Assembly (NCBI GenBank): GCA_040954595.2
Contig: CM082591.2
Coordinates: 11,284,001 to 11,348,000, forward strand
Reading direction: 5' to 3'
Length of the DNA: 64,000 nucleotides
Source of the DNA: Balanoglossus misakiensis
Taxonomy: Eukaryota > Hemichordata
Position numbers and translations under genes: made by a program. Below are positions 33,900-48,235 of this stretch, piece after piece. Within the stretch, counting starts at the first letter, position 1; every line of letters begins with the position of its first letter. The notes under the pieces are model-generated. The model had not been told where the DNA came from, searched no databases, and worked only from the letters and a program-made list of their open reading frames with translations.

Positions 33900-34618
33900 G
33901 GTGGCATTGCATGAAAAGTTGTGATTTTTGCCAAATTGTACCTTTTTACATAAATTGGTAGGCCTTATACTGACCCACACCCTGACTAATACGTCTTGGC
34001 GGAAATGGTGCATAATCACCCCAAAATAGCACTTTTCTGAATGAGTTCACAGCTTAACAAATAGGTGTCAACAATGCAAATGGCCGTTTTTTTCAGTTTG
34101 CATTTTCGCTGCTCTTGACAACTTCAGACGAAAATAGCTTCGCTCTGCGTTGGCCGAATTTGCTCAAATTTTAACTGGGGACTGTGTATGACCCATCCAA
34201 CAAAACGGTATTTTTGTTAGTCGATAAAGTGTCCCTGGCGGGAATAAACTCTGATTCAATACTTATACAACTCACCGTGAATTTGATCAAATTTTACTAA
34301 AAATCTAACTTTCAAACGCTGTTACTCCTCAATGGAAGCAGATAACGCTTTTTTGCACGTGTACTCTAGTTTCGAATGACATATTAAGATGCATGATGCA
34401 TGGTCAACTTTTTTACCTATTTTAAATTTCATGACATAATATCAAAAAATGTTTTTTTTTCACCCAAAATCGCCACCATTTCCGGGGATCAATAATATTT
34501 GCAACTCAAACAAAAGTTCAAAATCTCAGCTTCCAGAATATATATGGTTTATGGGGTTTTTTTCTTTGATGAGATATAGGCCTCTGAAAAAGTCTCGATG
34601 GTTTCATGCAATGCCACC
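33900..34618. mobile_element. 719-bp TTAA element at the satellite boundary
   Basis: TTAA at 33896-33899 and 34619-34622 flank perfect 17-bp inverted termini (GGTGGCATTGCATGAAA). It is non-coding and AT-rich. The DNA to its left is unique and the DNA to its right is satellite, starting within the TTAATAAACG motif that begins many satellite monomers. Confidence 0.8.
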
Positions 34619-35819
34619 TTAATAAACGTTGCTGTATTTGGAAGCAACCATGTAAATTTTAGAACTACATTGTATCTGTCGATCTACCGAGTCTATCAGA
34701 AAACTTTCTCATGCGCATAGGTCTATCGTGTGTTCTGCGAATCACAACAGAATTTTGTAAACAAACGAGGCTGTGTTTGGAAGCATCCATGGAAATTTTA
34801 GAACTATCTGTCGATCTACCGAGTCTATCAGAAAACTTTCTCATGCGCATAGGTCTATCGTGTGTTCTGCGAATTACAACCGATTTCCTCAAATAAACGA
34901 GGCTGTGTTTGGAAGCATCCATGGAAATTTTAGAACTATCCGTCGATCTACTGAGTCTAGTGGAAAACTTTCTTATGCGCATAGGCATATCTATGTGTTC
35001 TGCGCATCACAACAGAATTCGGTAAATAAACGAGGGTGTGTTTGGAAGCAACCATGGAAATTTTAGAACTATCCATCCATCTACAGAGTCTAGTGGAAAA
35101 CTTCCTTATGCGCATAGGCCTATCATGTGTCCTGCGCATCACAACAGAATTCAATTAATAAACGTGGCTGTGTTTGGAAGCAACCATGGGAATTTTAGAA
35201 TTATCCGTCCATCTACAGAGTCTAGTGGAAAACTTCCTAATGCGCATAGGCCTATCATGTGTCCTGCGCATCACAACAGAATTCAATTAATAAACGAGGG
35301 TGTGTTTGGAAGCAACCATGGAAATTTTAGAACTATCCATCCATCTACAGAGTCTAGTGGAAAACTTCCTTATGCGCTTAGGCCTATCATGTGTCCTGCG
35401 CATCACAACAGAATTCAATTAATAAAGGTTGCTGGAAATTTTAGAACTATCCGTCCATCTACAGAGTCTAGTGGAAAACTTTCTTATGCGCATAGACCTA
35501 TCATGTGTTCTGCGCATCACAACAGAATTTTGTAAATAAATTAAGGAGGCTGTGTTTGGAAGCAACCATGGAAATTTTAGAACTATCCGTCGATCTACAG
35601 AGTCTATCAGAAAACTTTCTCATGCGCATAGGTCTATCGTGTGTTCTGCGCATCACAACAGATTTCCTTAAATAAACGAGGCTGTGTTTGGAAGCAACCA
35701 TGGAAACTTTAGAACTATCCGTCGATCTACCGAGTCTAGTGGAAAACTTTCTTATGCGCATAGGTCTATCGTGTGTTCTGCGAATCACAACAGATTTCCT
35801 CAAATAAACGAGGCTGTGT

Positions 35820-37375
35820 TTGGAAGCAACCATGGAAATTTTAGAACTATCCGTCCATCTACAGAGTCTAGTGGAAAACATTCTTATGCGCATAGGCTTA
35901 TCTATGTGTTCTACGCATCACAACAGAATTTGGTAAATAAACGAGGCTGTGTTTGGAAGCAACCATGGAAATTTTAGAACTATCCGTCCATCTACAGAGT
36001 CTAGTGGAAAACTTCCTTATGCGCATAGGCCTATCATGTGTCCTGCGCATCACAACAGAATTCAATTTATAAACGTGGCTGTGTTTGGAAGCAACCATGG
36101 AAATTTAGAACTATCCGTCCATCTACAGTGGAAAACTTCCTTATGCGCATAGGCCTATCATATGTCCTGCGCATCACAACAGAATTCAATTAATAAACGT
36201 TGCTGGAAATTTTAGAACTATCCGTCCATCTACAGAGTCTAGTGGAAAACATCCTTATGCGCTTAGGCCTATCATGTGTCCTGCGCATCACAACAGAATT
36301 CAATTAATAAACGTGGCTGTGTTTGGAAGCAACCATGGAAATCTTAGAACTATCTGTCGATCTACCGAGTCTATCAGAAAACTTTCTCATGCGCATAGGT
36401 CTATCGTGTGTTCTGCGAATCACAACCGATTTCCTCAAATAAACGAGGCTGTGTTTGGAAGCAACCATGGAAACTTTAGAACTATCCGTCGATCTACAGA
36501 GTCTAGTGGAAAACTTTCTTATGCGCATAGGTCTATCGTGTGTTCTGCGAATCACAACAGATTTCCTCATCAAATAAACGAGGGTGTGTTTGGAAGCAAC
36601 CATGGAAATTTTAGAACTATCCGTCCATCTACAGAGTCTAGTGGAAAACTTTCTTATGCGCATAGGCTTATCTATGTGTTCTACGCATCACAACAGAATT
36701 TGGTAAATAAACGAGGCTGTGTTTGGAAGCAACCATGGAAATTTTAGAACTATCCGTCCATCTACAGAGTCTAGTGGAAAACTTCCTTATGCGCATAGGC
36801 CTATCATGTGTCCTGCGCATCACAACAGAATTCAATTTATAAACGTGGCTGTGTTTGGAAGCAACCATGGAAATTTAGAACTATCCGTCCATCTACAGTG
36901 GAAAACTTCCTTATGCGCATAGGCCTATCATATGTCCTGCGCATCACAACAGAATTCAATTAATAAACGTTGCTGGAAATTTTAGAACTATCCGTCCATC
37001 TACAGAGTCTAGTGGAAAACATCCTTATGCGCTTAGGCCTATCATGTGTCCTGCGCATCACAACAGAATTCAATTAAAAAACGTGGCTGTGTTTGGAAGC
37101 AACCATGGAAATCTTAGAACTATCTGTCGATCTACCGAGTCTATCAGAAAACTTTCTCATGCGCATAGGTCTATCGTGTGTTCTGCGAATCACAACCGAT
37201 TTCCTCAAATAAACGAGGCTGTGTTTGGAAGCAACCATGGAAACTTTAGAACTATCCGTCGATCTACAGAGTCTAGTGGAAAACTTTCTTATGCGCATAG
37301 GTCTATCGTGTGTTCTGCGAATCACAACAGATTTCCTCATCAAATAAACGAGGGTGTGTTTGGAAGCAACCATGG
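35820..37375. repeat. Higher-order repeat, period 770 bp, 2 copies
   Basis: The run of monomer subtypes starting near 35820, including a 124-bp monomer and an 18-bp-deleted monomer, recurs 770 bp downstream with only scattered differences (35949 pairs with 36719, 36274 with 37044). Confidence 0.85.
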
Positions 37376-40230
37376 AAATTTAGAACTATCCGTCCATCTA
37401 CAGTGGAAAACTTCCTTATGCGCATAGGCCTATCATGTGTCCTGCGCATCACAACAGAATTCAATTAATAAACGTGGCTGTGTTTGGAAGCAACCATGGA
37501 AATTTTAGAACTATCCGTCCATCTTCAGAGTCTAGTGGAAAACTTTCTTATGCGCATAGGCTTATCTATGTGTACTACGCATCACAACAGAATTCGGTAA
37601 ATAAACGAGGCTGTGTTTGGAAGCAATCATGGAAATTTTAGAACTATCCATCCATCTACAGAGTCTAGTGGAAAACTTCCTTATGCGCATAGGCCTATCA
37701 TGTGTCCTGCGCATCACAGCAGAATTTTGTAAACAAACGAGGATGTGTTTGGAAGCAACCATGGAAACTTTAGAACTATCCGTCAATCTACAGAGTCTAG
37801 TGGAAAACTTTCTTATGCGCATAGACCTATCATGTGTTCTGCGCATCACAACAGAATTTTGTAAATAAATTAACGAGGCTGTGTTTGGAAGCAACCATGG
37901 AAATTTTAGAACTATCCATCCATCTACAGAGTCTAGTGGAAAACTTCCTTATGCGCTTAGGCCTATCATGTGTCCTGCGCATCACAACAGAATTCAATTA
38001 ATAAACGTGGCTGTGTTTGGAAGCAACCATGGAAATTTTAGAACTATCTGTCGATCTACCGAGTCTATCAGAAAACTTTCTCATGCGCATAGGTCTATCG
38101 TGTGTTCTGCGAATCACAACCGATTTCCTCAAATAAACGAGGCTGTGTTTGGAAGCAACCATGGAAACTTTAGAACTATCCGTCGATCTACAGAGTCTAG
38201 TGGAAAACTTTCTTATGCGCATAGGTCTATCGTGTGTTCTGCGAATCACAACAGATTTCCTCATCAAATAAACGAGGGTGTGTTTGGAAGCAACCATGGA
38301 AATTTAGAACTATCCGTCCATCTACAGTGGAAAACTTCCTTATGCGCATAGGCCTATCATGTGTCCTGCGCATCACAACAGAATTCAATTAATAAACGTG
38401 GCTGTGTTTGGAAGCAACCATGGAAATTTTAGAACTATCCGTCCATCTTCAGAGTCTAGTGGAAAACTTTCTTATGCGCATAGGCTTATCTATGTGTACT
38501 ACGCATCACAACAGAATTCGGTAAATAAACGAGGCTGTGTTTGGAAGCAATCATGGAAATTTTAGAACTATCCATCCATCTACAGAGTCTAGTGGAAAAC
38601 TTCCTTATGCGCATAGGCCTATCATGTGTCCTGCGCATCACAGCAGAATTTTGTAAACAAACGAGGATGTGTTTGGAAGCAACCATGGAAACTTTAGAAC
38701 TATCCGTCAATCTACAGAGTCTAGTGGAAAACTTTCTTATGCGCATAGACCTATCATGTGTTCTGCGCATCACAACAGAATTTTGTAAATAAATTAACGA
38801 GGCTGTGTTTGGAAGCAACCATGGAAATTTTAGAACTATCCATCCATCTACAGAGTCTAGTGGAAAACTTCCTTATGCGCTTAGGCCTATCATGTGTCCT
38901 GCGCATCACAACAGAATTCAATTAATAAACGTGGCTGTGTTTGGAAGCAACCATGGAAATTTTAGAACTATCTGTCGATCTACCGAGTCTATCAGAAAAC
39001 TTTCTCATGCGCATAGGTCTATCGTGTGTTCTGCGAATCACAACCGATTTCCTCAAATAAACGAGGCTGTGTTTGGAAGCAACCATGGAAACTTTAGAAC
39101 TATCCGTCGATCTACAGAGTCTAGTGGAAAACTTTCTTATGCGCATAGGTCTATCGTGTGTTCTGCGAATCACAACAGATTTCCTCATCAAATAAACGAG
39201 GGTGTGTTTGGAAGCAACCATGGAAATTTAGAACTATCCGTCCATCTACAGTGGAAAACTTCCTTATGCGCATAGGCCTATCATGTGTCCTGCGCATCAC
39301 AACAGAATTCAATTAATAAACGTGGCTGTGTTTGGAAGCAACCATGGAAATTTTAGAACTATCCGTCCATCTTCAGAGTCTAGTGGAAAACTTTCTTATG
39401 CGCATAGGCTTATCTATGTGTACTACGCATCACAACAGAATTCGGTAAATAAACGAGGCTGTGTTTGGAAGCAATCATGGAAATTTTAGAACTATCCATC
39501 CATCTACAGAGTCTAGTGGAAAACTTCCTTATGCGCAGGCCTATCATGTGTCCTGCGCATCACAGCAGAATTTTGTAAACAAACGAGGATGTGTTTGGAA
39601 GCAACCATGGAAACTTTAGAACTATCCGTCAATCTACAGAGTCTAGTGGAAAACTTTCTTATGCGCATAGACCTATCATGTGTTCTGCGCATCACAACAG
39701 AATTTTGTAAATAAATTAACGAGGCTGTGTTTGGAAGCAACCATGGAAATTTTAGAACTATCCATCCATCTACAGAGTCTAGTGGAAAACTTCCTTATGC
39801 GCTTAGGCCTATCATGTGTCCTGCGCATCACAACAGAATTCAATTAATAAACGTGGCTGTGTTTGGAAGCAACCATGGAAATTTTAGAACTATCTGTCGA
39901 TCTACCGAGTCTATCAGAAAACTTTCTCATGCGCATAGGTCTATCGTGTGTTCTGCGAATCACAACCGATTTCCTCAAATAAACGAGGCTGTGTTTGGAA
40001 GCAACCATGGAAACTTTAGAACTATCCGTCGATCTACAGAGTCTAGTGGAAAACTTTCTTATGCGCATAGGTCTATCGTGTGTTCTGCGAATCACAACAG
40101 ATTTCCTCATCAAATAAACGAGGGTGTGTTTGGAAGCAACCATGGAAATTTAGAACTATCCGTCCATCTACAGTGGAAAACTTCCTTATGCGCATAGGCC
40201 TATCATGTGTCCTGCGCATCACAACAGAAT
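37080..40230. repeat. Higher-order repeat, period 924 bp, about 3.4 copies
   Basis: Equivalent points at 37435, 38359 and 39283 are 924 bp apart, and at 37881, 38805 and 39727 are 924 and 922 bp apart. The 922 comes from a 2-bp deletion near 39537. Each unit holds seven monomers in a fixed subtype order. Confidence 0.9.
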
Positions 40231-41688
40231 TCAATTAATAAACGTGGCTGTGTTTGGAAGCAACCATGAAAATTTAGAACTATCCGTCCATCTACAGTGG
40301 AAAACTTCCTTATGCGCATAGGCCTATCATATGTCCTGCGCATCACAACAGAATTCAATTAATAAACGTTGCTGTATTTGGAAGCAACCATGGAAATTTT
40401 AGAACTATCCGTCGATCTACAGAGTCTAGTGGAAAACTTTCTTATGCGCATAGACCTTTCATGTGTTCTGCGCATCACAACAGAATTTTGTAAACAAACG
40501 AGGCTGTGTTTGGAAGCATCCATGGAAATTTTAGAACTATCTGTCGATCTACCGAGTCTATCAGAAAACTTTCTCATGCGCATAGGTCTATCGTGTGTTC
40601 TGCGAATCACAACCGATTTCCTCAAATAAACGAGGCTGTGTTTGGAAGCATCCATGGAAATTTTAGAACTATCCGTCGATCTACTGAGTCTAGTGGAAAA
40701 CTTTCTTATGCGCATAGGCATATCTATGTGTTCTGCGCATCACAACAGAATTCGGTAAATAAACGAGGGTGTGTTTGGAAGCAACCATGGAAATTTTAGA
40801 ACTATCCTTCCATCTTCAGAGTCTAGTGGAAAACTTTCTTATGCGCATAGGCTTATCTATGTGTACTACGCATCACAACAGAATTCGGTAAATAAACGAG
40901 GCTGTGTTTGGAAGCAATCATGGAAATTTTAGAACTATCCATCCATCTACAGAGTCTAGTGGAAAACTTCCTTATGCGCTTAGGCCTATCATGTGTCCTG
41001 CGCATCACAACAGAATTCAATTAATAAACGTGGCTGTGTTTGGAAGCAACCATGGAAATTTTAGAACTATCCGTCCATCTTCAGAGTCTAGTGGAAAACT
41101 TTCTTATGCGCATAGGCTTATCTATGTGTACTACGCATCACAACAGAATTCGGCAAATAAACGAGGCTGTGTTTGGAAGCAATCATGGAAATTTTAGAAC
41201 TATCCATCCATCTACAGAGTCTAGTGGAAAACTTCCTTATGCGCATAGGCCTATCATGTGTCCTGCGCATCACAGCAGAATTTTGTAAACAAACGAGGAT
41301 GTGTTTGGAAGCAACCATGGAAACTTTAGAACTATCCGTCAATCTACAGAGTCTAGTGGAAAACTTTCTTATGCGCATAGACCTATCATGTGTTCTGCGC
41401 ATCACAACAGAATTTTGTAAATAAATTAACGAGGCTGTGTTTGGAAGCAACCATGGAAATTTTAGAACTATCCGTCCATCTACAGAGTCTAGTGGAAAAC
41501 TTCCTTATGCGCTTAGGCCTATCATGTGTCCTGCGCATCACAACAGAATTCAATTAATAAACGTGGCTGTGTTTGGAAGCAACCATGGAAATTTTAGAAC
41601 TATCTGTCGATCTACCGAGTCTATCAGAAAACTTTCTCATGCGCATAGGTCTATCGTGTGTTCTGCGAATCACAACCGATTTCCTTAA

Positions 41689-42483
41689 GATGGGTCCCTG
41701 GGATCTTTTTGCTCGTTGCTATGGGCCTTTATAGGACACTACACTCAATTTTGATCGAAACCGTTATGAACGTCCGACAAGGGGCTTGTAACTAGTTAAA
41801 AATACGCACGATTGTGTGCACACCCCCTGTCTGAGTATGTTTACGGCAGCTACCGCCCGGCCATAGGCCGCCACGCTAATACGGCAAAGCAGCGGTCAGC
41901 GATAGCGTGCGCGTCCTGTAACCACAGTAACTGGATCGAACGCTCAAAATCAAACGTTTTGTACACAGAGATTTTGTACCGTTCACGAAAATCCCTAAGG
42001 CTTTTTTCACAGGCGACGTAGGCCAGCCAAATTTGACCTGCTTGTTGAGAACGCACTTCCGCATAGTGTGAAGGATCGTTTTTTCGGTTTTCGTCGTGCT
42101 AAGAAGCGATACCAGTGGAAGAGTGCGTCCAAAAACACCCAAAATCGATGACTTTTTCAGGTGTGGTACGGGTATGCTGAAATCGTAGGATACAACGATA
42201 ATATTCGAAAACAAAATCCGTCACGATCTTCCCTGGTTCAAGCAACTAATGAATACGTATCAAGTTCGTTTTTGAGGTCACGGAATAAAAAGCCTTAGGC
42301 TTTTGAAATTTGACCTAACTAATTTGCATATCAATGGCGTCAGGGGGCGCGCGCTCACAATCGTGCAGATTTTCAACTAGTTACCAGCACCTTGTTAGAC
42401 TCTGAAAACGGCTTAGTCCAAATCGGGGTGTAATGTCCTATAAAGGCCCATAGCAACGGGCAAAAAGATCCCAGGGACCCATC
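41689..42483. mobile_element. 795-bp TTAA transposon, copy 2, inside the satellite
   Basis: Flanked by TTAA at 41685-41688 and 42484-42487. Removing it restores the satellite phrase TTTCCTTAAATAAACGAGG, which exists intact elsewhere (for example near 53850). It is inverted relative to the copy at 6279-7073, equal in length and nearly identical in sequence. It lacks a recognisable transposase. Confidence 0.9.
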
Positions 42484-42739
42484 TTAAATAAACGAGGCTG
42501 TGTTTGGAAGCAACCATGGAAAGATTAGAACTATCCGTCGATCTACAGAGTCTAGTGGAAAACTTTCTTATGCGCATAGGTCTATCGTGTGTTCTGCGAA
42601 TCACAACAGATTTCCTCAAATAAACGAGGGTGTGTTTGGAAGCAACCATGGAAATTTTAGAACTATCCGTCCATCTACAGAGTCTAGTGGAAAACTTTCT
42701 TATGCGCATAGGCTTATCTATGTGTTCTACGCATCACAA

Positions 42740-44840
42740 CAGAATTTGGTAAATAAACGAGGCTGTGTTTGGAAGCAACCATGGAAATTTTAGAACTATC
42801 CGTCCATCTACAGAGTCGAGTGGAAAACTTCCTTATGCGCATAGGCCTATCATGTGTCCTGCGCATCACAACAGAATTCAATTTATAAACGTGGCTGTGT
42901 TTGGAAGCAACCATGGAAATTTAGAACTATCCGTCCATCTACAGTGGAAAACTTCCTTATGCGCATAGGCCTATCATGTGTCCTGCGCATCACAACAGAA
43001 TTCAATTAATAAACGTGGCTGTGTTTGGAAGCAACCATGGAAATTTAAGAACTATCTGTCGATCTACAGAGTCTATCAGAAAGCTTTCTCATGCGCATAG
43101 GTCTATCGTGTGTTCTGCGAATCACAACAGATTTCCTCAAATAAACGAGGCTGTGTTTGGAAGCATCCATGGGAATTTTAGAACTATCCGTCGATCTACA
43201 GAGTCTAGTGGAAAACTTCCTAATGCGCATAGGCCTATCATGTGTCCTGCGCATCACAACAGAATTCAATTAATAAACGTGGCTGTGTTTGGAAGCAACA
43301 ATGAAAATTTAGAACTATCCGTCCATCTACAGTGGAAAACTTCCTTATGCGCATAGGCCTATCATATGTCCTACGCATCACAACAGAATTCAATTAATAA
43401 ACGTTGCTGTATTTGGAAGCAACCATGGAAATTTTAGAACTATCCGTTGATCTACAGAGTCTAGTGGAAAACTTTCTTATGCGCATAGACCTATCATGTG
43501 TTCTGCGCATCACAACAGAATTTTGTAAACAAACGAGGCTGTGTTTGGAAGCATCCATGGAAATTTTAGAACTATCTGTCGATTTACTGAGTCTAGTGGA
43601 AAACTTCCTTATGCGCATAGGCCTATCATGTGTCCTGCGCATCACAACAGAATTCAATTAATAAACGTGGCTGTGTTTGGAACCAACCATGAAAATTTAG
43701 AACTATCCGTCCATCTACAGTGGAAAACTTCCTTATGCGCATAGGCCTATCATATGTCCTGCGCATCACAACAGAATTCAATTAATAAATGTTGCTGTAT
43801 TTGGAAGCAACCATGGAAATTTTAGAACTATCCGTTGATCTACACAGTCTAGTGGAAAACTTCCTAATGCGCATAGACCTATCATGTGTTCTGCGCATCA
43901 CAACAGAATTTGGTAAATAAACGAGGCTGTGTTTGGAAGCAACCATGGAAATTTTAGAACTATCCGTCCATCTACAGAGTCGAGTGGAAAACTTCCTTAT
44001 GCGCATAGGCCTATCATGTGTCCTGCGCATCACAACAGAATTCAATTTATAAACGTGGCTGTGTTTGGAAGCAACCATGGAAATTTAGAACTATCCGTCC
44101 ATCTACAGTGGAAAACTTCCTTATGCGCATAGGCCTATCATGTGTCCTGCGCATCACAACAGAATTCAATTAATAAACGTGGCTGTGTTTGGAAGCAACC
44201 ATGGAAATTTAAGAACTATCTGTCGATCTACAGAGTCTATCAGAAAGCTTTCTCATGCGCATAGGTCTATCGTGTGTTCTGCGAATCACAACAGATTTCC
44301 TCAAATAAACGAGGCTGTGTTTGGAAGCATCCATGGGAATTTTAGAACTATCCGTCGATCTACAGAGTCTAGTGGAAAACTTCCTAATGCGCATAGGCCT
44401 ATCATGTGTCCTGCGCATCACAACAGAATTCAATTAATAAACGTGGCTGTGTTTGGAAGCAACAATGAAAATTTAGAACTATCCGTCCATCTACAGTGGA
44501 AAACTTCCTTATGCGCATAGGCCTATCATATGTCCTGCGCATCACAACAGAATTCAATTAATAAACGTTGCTGTATTTGGAAGCAACCATGGAAATTTTA
44601 GAACTATCCGTTGATCTACAGAGTCTAGTGGAAAACTTTCTTATGCGCATAGACCTATCATGTGTTCTGCGCATCACAACAGAATTTTGTAAACAAACGA
44701 GGCTGTGTTTGGAAGCATCCATGGAAATTTTAGAACTATCTTTCGATTTACTGAGTCTAGTGGAAAACTTCCTTATGCGCATAGGCCTATCATGTGTCCT
44801 GCGCATCACAACAGAATTCAATTAATAAACGTGGCTGTGT
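42740..44840. repeat. Higher-order repeat, period 1164 bp, nearly 2 copies
   Basis: Equivalent monomers at 42765 and 43929, 42976 and 44140, and 43394 and 44558 are 1164 bp apart. Two 124-bp monomers per unit explain why the period is not a multiple of 132. Confidence 0.85.
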
Positions 44841-45349
44841 TTGGAAGCAACCATGGAAATTTTAGAACTATCTGTCGATCTACCGAGTCTATCAGAAAAC
44901 TTTCTCATGCGCATAGGTCTATCGTGTGTTCTGCGAATCACAACCGATTTCCTCAAATAAACGAGGCTGTGTTTGGAAGCATCCATGGAAATTTTAGAAC
45001 TATCCATCGATCTACTGAGTCTAGTGGAAAACTTTCTTATGCGCATAGGCATATCTATGTGTTCTGCGCATCACAACAGAATTCGGTAAATAAACGAGGG
45101 TGTGTTTGGAAGCAACCATGGAAATTTTAGAACTATCCATCCATCTACAGAGTCTAGTGGAAAACTTTCTTATGCGCATAGAACTATCATGTGTTCTGCG
45201 CATCACAACAGAATTTTGTAAATAAACGAGGCTGTGTTTGGAAGCAACCATGGAAATTTAGAACTATCCGTCCATCTTCAGTGGAAAACTTCCTTATGCG
45301 CATAGGCCTATCAGATGTCCTGCGCATCACAACAGAATTCAATTAATAA

Positions 45350-48235
45350 ACGTGGCTGTGTTTGGAACCAACCATGAAAATTTAGAACTATCCGTCCATC
45401 TACAGTGGAAAACTTCCTTATGCGCATAGGCCTATCATATGTCCTGCGCATCACAACAGAATTCAATTAATAAATGTTGCTGTATTTGGAAGCAACCATG
45501 GAAATTTTAGAACTATCCGTTGATCTACACAGTCTAGTGGAAAACTTCCTAATGCGCATAGACCTATCATGTGTTCTGCGCATCACAACAGAATTTTGTA
45601 AACAAACGAGGCTGTGTTTGGAAGCATCCATGGAAATTTTAGAACTATCTGTCGATCTACCGAGTCTATCAGAAAACTTTCTCATGCGCATAGGTCTATC
45701 GTGTGTTCTGCGAATCACAACCGATTTCCTCAAATAAACGAGGCTGTGTTTGGAAGCATCCATGGAAATTTTAGAACTATCCGTCGATCTACTGAGTCTA
45801 GTGGAAAACTTTCTTATGCGCATAGGCATATCTACGTGTTCTGCGCATCACAACAGAATTCGGTAAATAAACGAGGGTGTGTTTGGAAGCAACCATGGAA
45901 ATTTTAGAACTATCCATCCATCTACAGAGTCTAGTGGAAAACTTCCTTATGCGCTTAGGCCTATCATGTGTCCTGCGCATCACAACAGAATTCAATTAAT
46001 AAACGTGGCTGTGTTTGGAAGCAACCATGGAAATTTTAGAACTATCTGTCGATCTACCGAGTATATCAGAAAACTTTCTCATGCGCATAGGTCTATCGTG
46101 TGTTCTGCGAATCACAACAGATTTCCTCAAATAAACGAGGGTGTGTTTGGAAGCAACCATGGAAATTTTAGAACTATCCGTCCATCTACAGAGTCGAGTG
46201 GAAAACTTCCTTATGCGCATAGGCCTATCATGTGTCCTGCGCATCACAACAGAATTCAATTAATAAACGTGGCTGTGTTTGGAAGCAACCATGGAAATTT
46301 TAGAACTATCTGTCTATCTACCGAGTCTATCAGAAAACTTTCTCATGCGCATAGGTCTATCGTGTGTTCTGCGAATCACAACAGATTTCCTCAAATAAAC
46401 GAGGCTGTGTTTGGAAGCATCCATGGGAATTTTAGAACTATCCGTCGATCTACAGAGTCTAGTGGAAAACTTCCTAATGCGCATAGGCCTATCATGTGTC
46501 CTGCGCATCACAACAGAATTCAATTAATAAACGTGGCTGTGTTTGGAACCAACCATGAAAATTTAGAACTATCCGTCCATCTACAGTGGAAAACTTCCTT
46601 ATGCGCATAGGCCTATCATATGTCCTGCGCATCACAACAGAATTCAATTAATAAATGTTGCTGTATTTGGAAGCAACCATGGAAATTTTAGAACTATCCG
46701 TTGATCTACACAGTCTAGTGGAAAACTTCCTAATGCGCATAGACCTATCATGTGTTCTGCGCATCACAACAGAATTTTGTAAACAAACGAGGCTGTGTTT
46801 GGAAGCATCCATGGAAATTTTAGAACTATCTGTCGATCTACCGAGTCTATCAGAAAACTTTCTCATGCGCATAGGTCTATCGTGTGTTCTGCGAATCACA
46901 ACCGATTTCCTCAAATAAACGAGGCTGTGTTTGGAAGCATCCATGGAAATTTTAGAACTATCCGTCGATCTACTGAGTCTAGTGGAAAACTTTCTTATGC
47001 GCATAGGCATATCTACGTGTTCTGCGCATCACAACAGAATTCGGTAAATAAACGAGGGTGTGTTTGGAAGCAACCATGGAAATTTTAGAACTATCCATCC
47101 ATCTACAGAGTCTAGTGGAAAACTTCCTTATGCGCTTAGGCCTATCATGTGTCCTGCGCATCACAACAGAATTCAATTAATAAACGTGGCTGTGTTTGGA
47201 AGCAACCATGGAAATTTTAGAACTATCTGTCGATCTACCGAGTATATCAGAAAACTTTCTCATGCGCATAGGTCTATCGTGTGTTCTGCGAATCACAACA
47301 GATTTCCTCAAATAAAGGAGGGTGTGTTTGGAAGCAACCATGGAAATTTTAGAACTATCCGTCCATCTACAGAGTCGAGTGGAAAACTTCCTTATGCGCA
47401 TAGGCCTATCATGTGTCCTGCGCATCACAACAGAATTCAATTAATAAACGTGGCTGTGTTTGGAAGCAACCATGGAAATTTTAGAACTATCTGTCTATCT
47501 ACCGAGTCTATCAGAAAACTTTCTCATGCGCATAGGTCTATCGTGTGTTCTGCGAATCACAACAGATTTCCTCAAATAAACGAGGCTGTGTTTGGAAGCA
47601 TCCATGGGAATTTTAGAACTATCCGTCGATCTACAGAGTCTAGTGGAAAACTTCCTAATGCGCATAGGCCTATCATGTGTCCTGCGCATCACAACAGAAT
47701 TCAATTAATAAACGTGGCTGTGTTTGGAACCAACCATGAAAATTTAGAACTATCCGTCCATCTACAGTGGAAAACTTCCTTGTGCGCATAGGCCTATCAT
47801 ATGTCCTGCGCATCACAACAGAATTCAATTAATAAACGTTGCTGTATTTGGAAGCAACCATGGAAATTTTAGAACTATCCGTTGATCTACAGAGTCTAGT
47901 GGAAAGCTTTCTTATGCGCATAGACCTATCATGTGTTCTGCGCATCACAACAGAATTTTGTAAACAAACGAGGCTGTGTTTGGAAGCATCCATGGAAATT
48001 TTAGAACTATCTGTCGATCTACCGAGTCTATCAGAAAACTTTCTCATGCGTATAGGTCTATCGTGTGTTCTGCGAATCACAACCGATTTCCTCAAATAAA
48101 CGAGGCTGTGTTTGGAAGCATCCATGGAAATTTTAGAACTATCCGTCGATCTACTGAGTCTAGTGGAAAACTTTCTTATGCGCATAGGCATTTATATGTG
48201 TTCTGCGTATCACAACAGAATTCGGTAAATAAACG
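45350..48235. repeat. Higher-order repeat, period 1181 bp, about 2.4 copies
   Basis: Points at 45467, 46648 and 47829, and at 45879 and 47060, are exactly 1181 bp apart. Each unit carries the rare variant AACCAACCATGAAAATTTAG as a marker. Confidence 0.88.
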
